In this document: positions 10,115-23,532 of the stretch, piece after piece
Layout: each line of letters begins with the position of its first letter
Numbering within the stretch: the first letter of the stretch is position 1
Assembly: GCA_024291935.2 (NCBI GenBank)
Contig: CM044316.1
Span: 75,346,501-75,410,500, forward strand
DNA length: 64,000 nt
From: Okapia johnstoni
Lineage: Eukaryota > Chordata > Mammalia > Artiodactyla > Giraffidae
Direction of reading: 5' to 3'
Program-made: the position numbers and the translations under genes
The notes under the pieces: generated by a model
Databases searched by the model: none
Seen by the model: only the letters and a program-made list of their open reading frames with translations
What the model was told of the DNA's origin: nothing

Positions 10115-11660
10115 CATGATGGTGTGATCACTCACCAGAAGCCAGACATCCTGGAATGTAAAGTCAAGTAGGTCTTAGGAAGTATCACTACGAACAAAGC
10201 TAGTGGAGGTGATGGAATTCCAGTTGAGCTATTTCAAATCCTCAAAGATGATGTTGTGAAAGTGCTGTACTCAATATGCCAGCAAATTTCAAAAACTTAA
10301 CAGTGGCCATAGGACTGGATAAGGTCAGTTTTCATTACAATCCAAAAGAAAGGCAATGCGAAAGAATGCTCAAACTACCGCACAATTGCACTCATCTCAC
10401 ATACTAGCAAAGTAATGTTCAAAATTCTCCAAGCCTGCCTTCAACAGTACATGAACCGTGAACTTCCAGATGTTCAAGCTGGATTTAGAAAAGGCAGAGG
10501 AACCAGAAATCAAATTTCCAACATCCTCTGGTTCAGTGAAAAAGAGAGTTCCAGAAAAATATCTATTTCTGCTTTATTGACTATGTCAAAGCCTTTGACT
10601 GTGGATCACAACAACTGTGGAAAATTCTGAAAGAGATGGGAATACCAGACCACCTGATCTGCCTCCTGAGAAATCTGTTTGCAGATCAAGAAGCAACAGT
10701 TATAACTGGACACAGGACAACACACTGGTCCAAGTGGGGAAAGGAGTACACCAAGGCTGTATATTGTCACCCTGCTTATTTAACATATGCAGAGTACATC
10801 ATGCAAAATGCCGGGCTGGATGAAGCACATGTCGTCATCAAGATTTCAGGGAGAAATATCAATAAACACAGATATGCAGATAACACCACCTTTATAGCAG
10901 AAATGCAGAAGAATTAAAGAGCCTCTTGATGAAAGTGAAAGAGGAGAGTGAAAAAGTTGGCTTAAAACTCAACATTCAGAATACTAAGATCATGGCATCC
11001 AGCCCCATCACTTCATGGCAAATAGATGGGGAAACAGCGGAAACAGTGGCTGACTTTATTTTTCGGGACTCCAAAATCAATGCAGATGGTGATTGCAGCC
11101 ATGAAATTAAAAGACATTTACTCCTTGGAAGGAAAGTTATGACGAACCTAGATATAGCATATTAAAAAGCAGAGACATTACTTTGCCAACAAAGGTCCGC
11201 CTAATCAAGGCTATGGTTTTTCCAGTAGTCATGTATGGATGTGAGTGTTGGATGGTGAGGAAAGCTGAGGGCCAAAGAATTGATGCTTTTGAACTGTGGT
11301 GTTGGAGAAGACTCTTGAGAGTCCCTTGGACTGAAAGGAGATCCAACCAGTCCATCCTAAAGGAAATTAACCCTAAATATTGATTGGAAGGACTGATGCT
11401 GAAGCTGAAACTCCAATACTGTGGCCACCTGATGCAAAGACCTGACTTATTTGAAAAGACCCTGATGCTGGGAAAGATTGAGGCCAGGGGGAGAAGGGGA
11501 TGACAGAAGATGAGATGGTTGGATGGCATCACTGACTCAGTGGACATGGGTTTGAGTAGGCTCCGGTAGTTGGTGATGGACAGGGAGGCCTGGCATGCTG
11601 TGGTTCATGGGGTCGCAAAGAGTCGTACACGACTGAGTGACTGAACTGAACTGAACTGAA
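10115..11660 (+). mobile_element. BovB LINE, 1.5 kb, RT to 3' end
   Basis: Begins in the linker before the RT domain ('gatggtgtgatcactcacc') and ends in GAACT repeats at 11660. Recognisable blocks in order: NKASGGDGIP-type motif around 10195-10225, QAGFRKGRGTR about 10477-10510, a motif A region about 10570-10600 out of frame, GVHQGCILSP about 10740-10780, and the YAD-containing motif C near 10870 (reads RYADNTTF, so the second catalytic Asp is replaced by Asn). The C-terminal block follows. Several frameshifts split it into frames at 10415..10630, 10617..10823, 10636..10917, 10926..11165 and 11183..11383. It is inactive. Confidence 0.93.
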
Positions 11661-14600
11661 CACAAGATAGTAATAATCACAGTAAGATTAAGCAGTTTAT
11701 TATAACAATTTTAAGTAGATTTTTAGAAGTTTTCACTAATGGTCTTTCATTCTATTGTTTTCAATTAAAATTATATTTTTCTTTGATTATGTAGCACATA
11801 ATTCATAACTCATAATTCTATAGTTATAATGTAACCTATAATTTAATTCCTATTCCTCCCACAAACATGTAAAATATTATAGTTATATATGCTTTGATGT
11901 ATATAACCTCAGAAAAATTAAGAATTTCTAAACCACTTTATTGAAAAATGACAGGTACTGAACCAAAAATCAAAGCAGTTTCATTCCACTTCCTTAAACG
12001 ATTTGCTCATTTGTTTTTCTGAGCACATGTATTCTTTCTCTTTTTCCTCTCAGGATATCTAAGAATGAATCCCCTTCATTCACAGTATTTGGGGATACAT
12101 CATAATTTTTATTCAGCTCAGTTTCACTGTAACTTTTATCTATGACTTGATGTAAAGTGAAGGCACACAGAACAGCTACTTGCCACTAGACTGGCACTGC
12201 ATTTTGCTTCCAACAGCAGTGAATAGTCTAGTGATGCTTCTGGCTTTTATATATCAAAGTCAAAGGAAAAATTATTTACTGCACTTGATGCTGTTGTGAA
12301 CAAAATACTTTGAAGATGTAGGTGCCATGGAGGCTCACTATATGGTTAGTGGCAGCACAAGCGAAATTGAATGAAACATAGAGTACAATTTACATTGGTG
12401 AAAGAAGTTCAGTAAGATGTGCAAAAATAAGAAATAAAGCATCACAGTACATAAAAATAAATGAAAATAATTTTAATCATATAAGTGAAATATTTGATTA
12501 CATTTATACCAAAAAAGATACCAATATAGTAATATATAATAAAATATGAAAAGGTTTGGGAAAATGTTCTGAGATAATATTAAAAGTTATGACATAACAA
12601 AATACTTTTTGTTTTATTTACTATTTGATTTTATAAAAAAAATCATCACTAGCACATATATTTTGTCACTAGCAACCCTAATTTTTAATGTAGCTTTTAT
12701 AAGTATGTCCAAGACATATGCCTTCACAAACATGACTATCTTTCTGTGTAAATTTACATGCTTGAATTTTTAGAATTTTATTTTTTGAGGAAGATTTCAG
12801 GGTAACTTTAGGGTCTTAGCAAGATATATATATTTTTTACTACTTAATAATGTATCTGTAAGATTATAAACTTAATTTAGCATTCAAAAGGACTGTTTTA
12901 AAATTGGAAATGTTTGTTTTTGGTGACATACTATAATTTTTAGTTCCTATTCTTAGATACTTAATTTTGTGTTTTATAACTTTTTCATGATTTATTAGCT
13001 TTTAAACAATTTACTATTACCCTTTCTGCAGAAAATTTAAAAACCATTTCACATATTTTGAACCTTGCAAAACCATTCAAAATGTTATTAAACACTTAGA
13101 ACAGTAAATAATTCACAGTCACTAATAAAATTTCAGTTTTATTTAAAAGTTTCAGTCCTCCCTTTGAGATAATTACAAAATGATAAGACAATATTGTCAC
13201 TCATAACATCGAATGGCAAATATTACTTCTTTCAGTTAACAAACAATTGAGTGTTGCCTTATGTGCAGTTATGGAGATGCAACCATATGTAAAACTGACT
13301 GTATATAGAATTATGCAGACAAATATATATTAATCTATTTAGTCCTGGAGGAGAAGTATATTATTTTATGAAAGTTAATGGAAAGAATAACCAATCCAAA
13401 TTTTATATTCATACACAAAATATAGGCTTGAGCTTTAAACACAGTTTGGCAAATTTGTTTTGAACTTTCTTATAATTCTTGTGTTTGCTGCTATTTCTTC
13501 TCCCCATCACTCCTTCCACCCTACATTCTCTTTATTTCTCTACCAGCAGATGATAAGTTCTCAAGGTAAGAGATGGAGAGATTGCAAATTTAAATAGTTC
13601 AATAAAGCTAGAACATTGAATAAGTGTTGGAAGGAGAAAATGGTTGGAAATGTACTTTGTCTATTAGACCAATATTGAAAATAAAAATAAGTGTGCTATT
13701 TTAAACAATAACTTACAGTGGTGGGCCTAGTGTTCAATAGCTTAAAAAATTTTTTTTTGTCTTAAGAAAACAAAACATTTTATGTATTTAATTATTCCCC
13801 AATTTAATAAATAAACAAAATCATAAAACCATCTTGAAACAGCTATATATACAGGAGAAGAGGTAAAATAAAAGCTGCCTTGTGCTCAAGTTGAAATGTA
13901 GTGGAGGGTTAGGTTTCTGTCCTTTTTAGACTTTCCACCTGAAATATTCCATCCAACATTCCCAGTAAAATCAACTTCAGACCCTTTTATCTCTGTTTCT
14001 TACAAAGTCACAGGCTCTCTTTAGGTACTTCATGTGCTTATCTGTGAAAAAGGCAATCAATAAATATGTTCTGAATGCATTAATATGAAGAATTGAAGGA
14101 TTTAAGTGATATTTTGGTTCCAGGGTACACTATTTTAAAGACGTTTGTCCTATCTGCCCCTACTATTTAAGTAAAATTTTTATACCATGAAATTCAAACC
14201 TTAAATATAAATCTGATGAGTTTTGACAAAATAATATTTCCAACTAACCAATAACAAATAGAAAACCAACCGGGATTTCTATTAACACAAAGAAAGTTTC
14301 TTTGTGCCCTGTTCCTTCTGAATCACCATCCAGAAAAAGGCGATTGTATTCTGACTTCTATCATCATCAATTAACTTCCGCAGTTCTTGAAATCAGTTTT
14401 AAAAGCAACCACAGTACAATTGGAGTAAGATTTATTTTACTTGAAATGAGAGTCACATTTCTGTAACATATTGGCACTTATTATTGTAATGATGAATGAA
14501 ATATAGAATTTGCCTTTATAAAACTTATTTTCTAATAACAGAAACATATTAAACTATATCAGAGTGGATAAATACAATATTGTATGTTTACATGTTGAAA

Positions 14601-14786
14601 ATTTAAAGTACTGAAAAAATGTTTGTGTGGACATTTAACAAATAACTCAGCTAACATAGATAATAATGTACATAATTATAATTACTATAGTTTGAAAGCT
14701 ACAGTTAAAAAAAAACACACACCAGACAAAGCATTAAAGTTATATTAAAAATTTCTGTTTGTTTTTTATTAAATACAATTAGAAGT
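11661..14786. other. AT-rich DNA, no recognised gene
   Basis: About 3.1 kb, the longest unassigned stretch of the left half. Strongly AT-rich with many TA and T runs. No recognised repeat family, no open frame of note and no RNA gene. A pyrimidine-rich acceptor-like and AG/GTAAGA donor-like pair near 13530-13570 was noticed and rejected as an exon. Confidence 0.4.
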
Positions 14787-14796
14787 CACAGAGGAG

Positions 14797-15116
14797 GTTT
14801 CTTTTCTTTTCTTTTTTTTTTTTTTTGAGCCTGTAACATTTTTCTTTCTTCTTCTTTTTAGCTCCCACTCCTCTATTCCTGTATCACCCCCACCTCCCAC
14901 TGGTAACTAACCATGAGTTTGGTCTCTGTAAGTCTGCTTCTCTTTTGGTTGCATTCACTAGTTTGTTGTACTTTTAGCTTCTACGTATAAGTGATATCAT
15001 ACAGTATTTGTCTTTCTCTGGCTGACTTATTTTACTTAGCACAATGACCTTCAAGTCTATTCACATTACTTCAGATGGCAAAGTTTCATTCTTTTTTTAT
15101 GGCTCGGCAGCATTCC

Positions 15117-15167
<51 letters not shown>

Positions 15168-15284
15168 CACATCTCATCTATTATCTATTGATTGACACTT
15201 AGGTTGCTTCCATATCTTGGAAATTGTAAATAATGCTCCTTTGAACATTAGGGTGCAAGTATCTTTTCAAATTAGTGTTTTTGC
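14797..15284 (-). mobile_element. L1 3' end, antisense, with internal (TG)n
   Basis: Antisense L1 3' region: T run at about 14805-14826 (the poly-A tail), C-rich 'cccccacctcccac' stretch, then 'tggctcggcagcattccattg' and 'ttgcttccatatcttggaaattg' sequences typical of the end of L1 ORF2 and 3' UTR. A 10-base duplication, cacagaggag, flanks it at 14787..14796 and 15285..15294. It is 5'-truncated. Confidence 0.88.
15119..15165 (+). repeat. (TG)23 microsatellite
   Basis: An uninterrupted TG tract of 47 bases inside the L1 3' end. A long perfect tract of this kind is likely to be polymorphic. Confidence 0.97.
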
Positions 15285-15294
15285 CACAGAGGAG

Positions 15295-15863
15295 ATTAAG
15301 AAAGAAAATGACATGTTCAGATTTTCATTTCAGATTGTCCTACACAAAGAAAACTTATAGCATCTGCCTTCTTGTTTAACCTTTTTGATAATTTTTCTGA
15401 GGTTAAGTTTCACACTGCTATTTGCTGATCCTTTCCACCAGTTCCATAATTGCTTTATTTTTCTTTGCTTTCTTTCCTTTTGAGCTTATTCCTATAGTTT
15501 TTTTTTCTAAAATATTGTACATTTTTTGAGTATGATAAACTTTTTCCATTTCACTAATGGATAAACAATATTATTATAAAACGTTGGTTTTCTAAACATT
15601 ACAAACTCAATCTCTTGATGAGCCAAAACTAAGTTTACTCCTCACTGTGGGAGGGGAAAAAACACTTCATAAAAATTTCACAGTGTCTGGGAGAAGGCAA
15701 GGTGAAGTCACAATTTTTTGAAGATTAGAAGCTTGGTTTAAAGCAGATTTTTTAAAGAGGAGAGAGAGATTTATTAGCATTGGGTAAGGATCATGATACA
15801 ATAGCCCAGGACTCAGAAACAACAAGACAAGGATTTTGAGGTAAGAGATTCAAAGAATCTTTT
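15295..15863. other. Unassigned DNA
   Basis: About 570 bases with no recognised element. The sequence is T-rich on the left and purine-rich near 15740-15770. Confidence 0.4.
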
Positions 15864-17296
15864 GTTGTTTTTCAGTCACCCAGCCATGTCCAACTCTTTG
15901 TGACCCCGTGCACTGCAATGCATCAGGCCTCCCTGTCCCTTACCATCCCCTGAAGTTTGCCCAAGTTCATGTCCATTGCATTAGTGATACCATCCAGCCG
16001 TCTCATCCTCTGATGCCCTCTTCTCCTACTGCCCTCAATCTTTCCCAGCATCAGGGACTTTTCCAATGAGCTGTATGTTTGCATCAGATGACCAAAATAC
16101 TGCAGCTTCAGCCTCAGCATCAGTCCTTCCAACAAGTATTCAGGGTTGATTTTCCTTAAGATTGACTGCTCTGATCTCCTTGCTGTCCAGAAGACTTTCA
16201 GGAGTCTTCTCCAGCATCACAGTTTGAAGGCATCAGTTCTTTGGTGGCCTGCCTTCTTTATGGTCCAGCTCTCACAATTATATGTGACTGCTGGGAAGAC
16301 CATAGCCTGGACTATGTGGACCTTTGTCGGCAGAGTAATGTCTCTGCTTTTCAATACACTGTCTAAGTTTGTCATAGCTTTCCTGCCAAGAAGCAAACGC
16401 CTTCTGATTTCATGGCTGCAGTCACCATCTGCAGTGATTTTAGAGCCCAAGAAGAGGAAATCTGTCACTACTTGCACTTTTTCCCCTTTTATTTGCCATG
16501 AAGTAATGGAGCCAGATGCCATGATCTTATTATTATTCTTATTATTTTATACTTAGTTTTAAGCCAGTTCTTTCACTTTCCTCTTTTGCCCTCATAATAC
16601 ACTCTTTAGTTCCTCTTCACTTTCTGCCATCAGAGTGATATCATCAGCATATCTGAGGTTGCTGATGTTTCTCTGGCATATCTTTATTCCAGCTTGTAAC
16701 GCATCCGGCCAGTCATTTCTCGTGATGCACTCAGCATATAGATTAAACAAACAGGGTGACAACAGACAGCCCTGTCATACTCCTTTCTCAATCTTGAACC
16801 AATTAGCTGTTCCATACAGGGTTCTAACTGTTGCTTCTTGACCCACATACAGGTTTTACAGGAGACAGGTAAGATGGTCTGGCATTTCCATCTCTTTAAG
16901 AGCTTTCCACAGTTTGTTGTGATCCACACAATCAAAGGCTTTAGCATAGTCAATGAAACAGAGGTAGATGTTTTTCTGGAATTCCTTTGCTATCTCTATG
17001 ATTCAGTGAATGTTGGAATTTGATCTCTGGTTCCTCTTCCTTTTCTAAACCGTGCTTGGATATCTGGAAGTTCTTGGTTGGCATAATGCTGAAGCCTAGC
17101 ATGGAAGATTTTAAGCATAACCTTACTAGTATGGGAGATGAGTGCAATTGTCTGCTCATTAGAACATTCTTTAGTACTACTCATCTTAGGAATTGGGATG
17201 AGGATTGACCTTTTCCTGTCCTGTGGCAACTGCTGGGTCTTCCTTAGGGCAGAGTAAATTTCCTGTTGATATTTTCCATTGAAAGTTTGGTTCATA
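15864..17296 (-). mobile_element. Old BovB LINE, antisense, 1.4 kb
   Basis: A divergent BovB copy with the 3' end at left and truncated in or before the RT domain at right. Minus-strand frames show the C-terminal block (16217..16522: SWTIKKAGHQRTDAFKL; 15923..16135: [14 protein letters not shown]) and the RT start (16996..17295: PQDRKRSILIPIPK, ARFRKGRGTRDQI). CpGs of the consensus 3' end are mostly TG or CA here, and indels are frequent, so it is among the oldest copies. The far right end (17230-17296) is only loosely alignable by eye. Confidence 0.88.
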
Positions 17297-19406
17297 TGAT
17301 TTTCTGGAAGTTCCTATAATGAATAATCAAAATAATTTGGCAGGGTAGTTGATTCTTGGAATAAAAAAATACTGATGAAAACAGAAAAATAGCAAAATCA
17401 TGCTAATGAAGAAAGAAAAAAATGTTATATCGATACATACAAAATGTGTGATTTTGGTTCTCAGTGTCCAGTTTTGTTCATGCTGAAAGTTTTTCTCCCT
17501 GTTTTATTCTTTCTTTCTCTCCTCTCTCTCCCTCTTTCTGCTGCTCACCTCTCCATAAATACAGAATTCTACTGAAAATAACTCAACCTTCAAAAGTCAG
17601 CTCCCAAAGGCAATGAATTCATATGTGGTTTCCAGTTTCTTCATAGTCTAAATTAGTTCTGTGATTCAGTTCATATTAGGAGATTGTACAACATCCTAAT
17701 CAGGTGCTGAGTAATACTTTTTCTTTCTTTAAAGTTTCTAAAATACTTAAGATTAACTATTGGCATTATCATTTATGTTATTAAAAATAGAGCTATTTTC
17801 AAAATATATTTAGAATTATTTATTCAAAGGACAAAAAAGGAGAGGAATTTGAGGGAACCTGATTTAATATTAGGATTTCAAGTATTGTGACACAGAAAAA
17901 TATATACTTACAGACTCTAGGATCTCTTCAGCATCCTAACTTTATATATATATGTATAAATAACTTATCTTTATATTATGGTCAGAACGAATTTGATCAC
18001 TCTAATACAAACATTGATTTTTAGTACTTTGATCTTTATAATAAATTTTGAAATTACACTAACTCTTTTATCAGACTATTCATGTGTAAAATATATGGCA
18101 CTATTGTTGTTTAGATTAAGTAAAAGATAATGTGAAATTATATGGTTATTATGGAGACAAAGTTATTTGACTCCCAGTAGGACATTTGCTAGGTCAGTAT
18201 ATTATTTAATGAGTAGTTTTAAATATAAGAATAACTGAGCAGCAAAATAACACTAGTTATCCTGAAAATTAACAGTATTTTAGTAAAGCCTAAAGGTTGA
18301 ATATTATAACAATCAAGAAAGAATTACGTTCAGATTTATAAATAAATTCCTACCATGATGAAAGTTATTTACATTACTAAAATATGTATATTTTTTGAAA
18401 TAATGGTTTTGCTAGACAAACTCAAAGGTCTATTTAGGTAAGATTTGAGAAGACAGTAATCTTTACTACTTTTCTAAGCACCTACATCTTTATACCATAT
18501 CTGGTGCTTTGATGTGTATGCTAACAGTATAATTCTTACACAACAACATAAGACTTTTAGTTTGTTCATTGCAGTAGCAATACATCTAATGATCTGGAAA
18601 AATTAGTGTTTTCTTTCACATTCCTTAGTTAAGTAATACACACCAGAGATTGTAAGCTCAGTATTTTCTATTTTAGAGCTTGAAATGATTTGTCAATTGT
18701 TAGATTATTTGTGAACAGATGATATTACTCTGAATGTGATATATAGATGATAATTGCATTTTTCAAGCAAACTGCCTTTTGTCAAAGAGGCCTAAGAGAA
18801 AGAGAATTAGAAGAGATGTTCTTGAAGAGAGTGTCTGAAAAACTTGAATTATAACTTTAAGTTGTGTTGACAGGTGCTTAAAGCATTTAGGATGAAAGAA
18901 AATATGGATTATAGGGAAGTTTGAATATATCTAATTTGGTAATTGAAGAGAAGGGGACCTACTATTTAGTATTGTTATGAAAGAGAGAGCAAAAGAACCC
19001 ACAATATAGTATATTTTAACAGTGATGACAGCAGAAAGCAGGCAAGTAAGAGGCAATGGGCTATCATTTCTACATAAAATGTATCAACAGTCAAAACACT
19101 ACTTTTCTGATTTAAGGCAAGATACAATTTATGCACAGGAAGCAGCTCATAGCTGTCCATCAGAGACTGCTACAAGAACTGATACTCAAAGATATTAGTT
19201 GAAAATAAATCCAAGGGCCAAGAAACTTATCCAGTTTACTACAACTTTCCTTTAGTCAATTATTCAACAAATTCTAAATTAGTAAATATCATGTGCTTAG
19301 TCTAGCTCAAAATGTTGGATATTAGTTTTGTCCAAATTTATGTACTACAAATTCAATTCTGGCACCAACCACTCAGAGTTAAAGTACATTCCCCAAATTA
19401 AGGACT
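17297..19406. other. AT-rich DNA, no recognised gene
   Basis: About 2.1 kb with short low-complexity TA and CT stretches (for example 17500-17540). No recognised transposon, RNA or coding sequence. Confidence 0.4.
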
Positions 19407-20398
19407 TGATACCAGACCACCTGAACTGCCTCCTGAGAAATCTGTATGCAGGTCAAGAAGCAATAGCTTTAGAACTGGACATAGTTCCAAATAGGGAAAG
19501 GAGTATGTCAAGGCTGTTTATTTTCACCCCGCTTATTTAACTTATAGGCAGAGTACATCATGAGAAATGCTGGACTGAGTGAAGCACAAGCTGGAATCAA
19601 GATTGCCGGGAGAAATATCAATAACCTCAGACATGCAGATGACACCACCCTTATGGCAGAAAGTGAAGAAGAACTAAAGAGCCTCTTGATGAAAGTGAAA
19701 GAGGAGAGTGAAAAAGTTGGCTTAAAACTCAGCATTCAGAAAACTAAGATTATGGCATCTGGCCCCATCACTTCATGGTAAATAGATGAGGAAACAACCG
19801 AAACTGTGACAGACTATTTTCTTGGGCTCCAAAATCACTGCAGATGGTGACTGCAACCACGAAATTAAAAGACACTTGCTCCTTGAAAGAAAATTTATGA
19901 CCAACCTAGACAGCATATTAAAAACCACATTTGCCAACAAATGTCCATCTAGTCAAAGCTATGGTTTTTGTAGTAGTCAAGTATAAATGTGAGAATTGGA
20001 CTGTGAAGAAAGCTGAGTGCCGAAGAATTGATGCTTTTAAACTGTGGTGTTGGAGAAGACTCTTGAGAGTCCCTTGGACTGCAAGGAGATCCAACCAGTC
20101 CATCCTAAAGAAAATCAGTCCTGAATGTGCATTGGAAGGGCTGATGTTGAAGCTGAAACTCCAATACTTTGGCCACCTGATGCGGAGAACTGACTCATTT
20201 GAAAAGAACCTGATGCTGGGAAAGATTGAAGGCAGGAGGAGAAGGGGATGACAGAGGATGAGATTGTTGGATGGCATCACTGACTCAATGGGCATGAGTT
20301 TGAGTAAACTCCGAGAGTTGGTGATGGACAGGGAGGCCTGGCGTTTTGCAGTCCATGGGATCTCACAGTCAGACACAAATGAGCAACTGAACTGAACT
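19407..20398 (+). mobile_element. BovB LINE, 1.0 kb, 5'-truncated in RT
   Basis: Begins at 'gataccagaccacctga' in the RT domain and ends with a GAACTGAAC tail. The 73-codon frame at 19560..19781 holds a changed motif C (LRHADDTTLM, so YADD has become HADD), followed by EESEKVGLKLS and KTKIMASGPITSW. The frame at 19931..20251 holds the C-terminal block. Frameshifts separate them. Confidence 0.92.
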
Positions 20399-20543
20399 TC
20401 CACACAAGACTGCATTTATTTCAGATGCTAGTCACAAAGGAGGTTGCAAGTCCACCTACTTCTCACCCCAAATGGCTAAAAATTTTGGAGTTTCCAACAA
20501 CTCCCTAAGTAGTAGGTCCATTTCTCTTAGATATAGTTATATT

Positions 20544-20630
20544 TGGGAGATGATGAGGAACAGGGAGGCTGGAGTGCTATAGCCATGAGGTCACAAAGAG
20601 TCAGACATGACTGGGTGACTGAACAACAAC
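20544..20630 (+). mobile_element. BovB/BovA 3'-end fragment
   Basis: A remnant with 'gacagggaggc' replaced by 'aacagggaggc', then 'gaggtcacaaagagtcagacatgac' and an AACAACAAC tail. Too short to assign to LINE or SINE. Confidence 0.65.
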
Positions 20631-20754
20631 ATTTTCCTGTAAGCTATATTTCCTTTCATCACAAGTGTTTCAAACATAAGTTAACAGAGCTTAAAATTGT
20701 AAGTTGGTGAAATGATACATCTGAGGTTTCCCACAGCTCCCCTCACTTTTAAAA

Positions 20755-21074
20755 ACTTGCTTGAATGACTCACAGATCTCAGGGAAGTAAAATACTATTA
20801 CAGTTTTACTATAAAGGATACATATTAGATCAGCCAAATGAAGACACATAGGGCAATGACTGGGAGGGTTTGAAGAACAGAGCTTTCAAGCCCTCTTTCA
20901 GTGGAATCAAGGTGCCTCACCCTTCTGTAGTCATCTTTTTAGTATAAAGTCAGATGTGATCTGAAGGGCTCATAAATTACAAACTACTCATATCACTCTG
21001 GATATTTCAAGGGTTTTAGAAGCTCTGTGCCAGGAGATAGAGACAAAAACCAGACACGTTGTTTGTAATATAAC
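20755..21074 (-). mobile_element. Ancient LTR-like repeat, antisense
   Basis: The left part ('cttgaatgactcacag.tctcaggg', 'acagttttactataaaggat') and the right part ('tcaagggttttagaagctctgtgccagga') match the ends of an old mammalian LTR as I remember it. I cannot name the subfamily with certainty. The middle is shortened. Shared mammalian age would fit the high divergence. Confidence 0.45.
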
Positions 21075-22177
21075 AAGAATAGCAAAAAGAACTAGGAGGA
21101 AAAGGTTTCTATCCTCTAGGAATTTACATCTGAATCTGATACTTAAGAATATAAATAAATAGATAACTACATAGATATAAACAAACAGATGAGTGCATAT
21201 TAGTGGGCAGTTATTTTATAAAAATGCTAAGTTCTAGGAAGGCATCTCTGAAAAGAAACCTATAAGCTGAGATCGGAATAATAATGAGGAGATCGGTCAA
21301 GGGAGGATCAAAGAATATTCTAGGTCAAACACAAACAAAAAACGAAACAAAAAAAAAAAGTGCAGAAAAAGGCCCTAAATCAGAGAGAAATTGACTTTTC
21401 ACACCGTTCTTTCCACTTACAGGGTCTCTAACTACTTCTCTAGTCACAACAGTTGAACAGCTGAACTTCTCCAGAACAAAACAGTTATAAGTGTAGCATG
21501 TGGAATCTGTGGAGAACTAGATTCTATCATATTCCGTGACTTAGGTAAGATAATGCGGTTTTAGGTCTTATTTCCTCATGTGTAAATTGGAAATAATAAT
21601 AGCACTGACTTCAAAATATTCAAGAATACATTGAAGAAAGGAGACAAACATTTACAGAGAGAACAGAACTGCAATCCCATAGTTGTAACCTGAGCCACAC
21701 ATGTCAATAACGTAAACAAAAACATTTGCAGACATGCAAGCATTTGAAAACTCCAGGAATAGCATAATTTATCCACAAAAACTTTGACAGAAGAAAAAAG
21801 AACTCTGATCAAGTAACACCAACAAGACAAAGATCTTATAATTGAAAAATATGAAATAGTTATGAGCAATGACTGACAATGTAAGTACAAAAACAGTCTG
21901 TATTATACAAAAAAAAAAAAAGGCAGATCTCAACTCTTGAAAGAGAATAGGCATACTGAAAGGAAAGTTTTAGTAAGAAAGGTAAATGTGAAATTTGGAG
22001 ATGTATGTTGACAACAGGAAAGAAAGTGCTCTACAGTTTTTATCCTGGATAGGAGTAAGGAGAGGATGAGAGGCGAGTTCAAAATCTCCCTCAAAAGAGC
22101 TCACTGTGGGTGTTAAAGACAGTGAGAAGTTCAGCATCTTGGTAGGAAATACATTTTAAATTAAAAAGTCTTTGTCT
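21075..22177. other. Unassigned DNA with a possible MIR fragment
   Basis: Mostly A-rich sequence. Around 21510-21625 there is a weak MIR-like pattern (a short 'gtgacttaggtaagat..' motif, then 'tttcctcatgtgtaaattggaaataataatagcac'). Nothing else is recognised. Confidence 0.4.
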
Positions 22178-22557
22178 TGGCTGCTGTAATAAAATATCGT
22201 GAACTATGTGGTTTATAAACAGCATAAATTTATTGCTCATCGTTCTAGAGGCTGGGCATTCAAGAACAAGGTGTGAAGGTGAACATTGTGATGTTCTAGT
22301 GAAGGCCGTCTTCTGGGTTTCTGAGAGTTGACTTCTCCTCCCTTGGTGAATGAGAGAAGGGAGTGGTCTCAAACCTCTTTGATAAGGATATTAATCTAAG
22401 AAAAGGGAAGTAAACTCATTTTTTAATAAATTGAGGAATGCAAAATAGTTATTCCACTTTAGTTATAACAAAGGCCCCACCTCCTAATACTATCATATTG
22501 CACATTAGAATTTCAATATATGAATTTTGGTGGAACACAAACATTCAGACTATCACA
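22178..22557 (-). mobile_element. MLT1-type MaLR solo LTR, antisense
   Basis: Read on the minus strand it begins 'tgtgatagtctgaatgtttgtg' and contains 'ttcatatattgaaattc' and 'ggaggtggggcctttg'. It ends in 'tttattacagcagcc', the standard layout of an MLT1 LTR (start TGTGAT.., end ..GCAGCC). No internal MaLR sequence is adjacent. This predates ruminants and fits an old, unconstrained locus. Confidence 0.75.
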
Positions 22558-23296
22558 GAAAATAAAATGTACCTAATTATAATTGAGCTCCATGAGGGGA
22601 GGTTGTTGTTGTTTTTTTTTCCCCTCTGTTTTATTTATCTCATCTTTCTGGAACAGTGCCTGGCACATAGAAAATATTAATCTCTTTCTGAATAAGTGAT
22701 CAAAACTCCAAGTATATAGAATACTCCATAAATAATATAAGAAAAAATAATATGAAGACACATAAAAAGATTCAAGAAATAAAATAACAGGTCATTTGTT
22801 GTAGCTAAAGTGGAATAACTATTTTGTCTTTTTCCATTCGTTAAAAAATGAGTTCGTCTATGTAAAAAAAACCCTAACTCAGCTGGGTTTTATAAGAAAA
22901 AGGAAAAAAAAAAAAAGAGCCCTCTTAAAAGAAAAGTAAAACAAACATTTTAAATGAAAAAATGGGTAAAGGGACAACAAACAAATGCAAATAAAAATAA
23001 ATCAGAGGTAATCATATTCACATCATGTTGGCTGAAATTTAAGAATAAAATTAAGTGGGATTAAAAAAAGCTTATATACTGATAGAAGTTACAAATGACT
23101 AAGAAACATATGGCTAAAATACCCATATGCACAAAAAAATGTAGCCACTAAATATATAAACCACAATATGTTGGAAATTCAGGGAGACTAAATAGATCTA
23201 GTTGACAAAAATAAATAAGAGCAGAGAGAAACTGAGCAACAAAATAAAAACATTTGATTTAACAAATACAAGTCAAAATACTCCTCTATACAACAT
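22558..23296. other. A-rich DNA, no recognised gene
   Basis: About 740 bases, notably A-rich, with runs near 22866-22872 and 22906-22917. No repeat family or gene is recognised. Confidence 0.4.
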
Positions 23297-23532
23297 ATGT
23301 GTCTGTGTGTGTATGTGTGTGCAGTAAGTCACTTCAGTCATGTCTGACTCTGGGACCTCATGGACTGTAGTCCACCAGATTTCTCTGTCCATGGAATTCT
23401 CCAGGCAAGAATACTGGAGTAGGTTGCCATTTCCCCCTCCAGGGGATTTTCCTGACCCAGGGATTGAGCCCTTGTCTCCAGCATCTCTTACATTGGCAAG
23501 CAGATTCATTATAACTGAGTCACCTAGGAAGC
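23297..23532 (-). mobile_element. Bov-tA SINE, antisense
   Basis: 'tccatggaattctccaggcaagaatactggagta' pattern at left and a tRNA-derived head ending '..cacctaggaagc' at right. A GT-rich run precedes it and a TA repeat follows it (about 23533-23549). TSDs are not clear. Confidence 0.88.

Noticed and set aside
13541..13570. Acceptor-like pyrimidine tract and AG/GTAAGA donor around 19 bases
   Set aside because: A 19-base exon without any neighbouring coding sequence is not credible, and such pairs occur by chance in AT- and pyrimidine-rich DNA.
21576..21890. 104-codon minus-strand frame rich in hydrophobic residues
   Set aside because: The translation is what A-rich DNA gives on the opposite strand (F, L, S, C, I). 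There is no domain and it overlaps a region with a possible MIR fragment.
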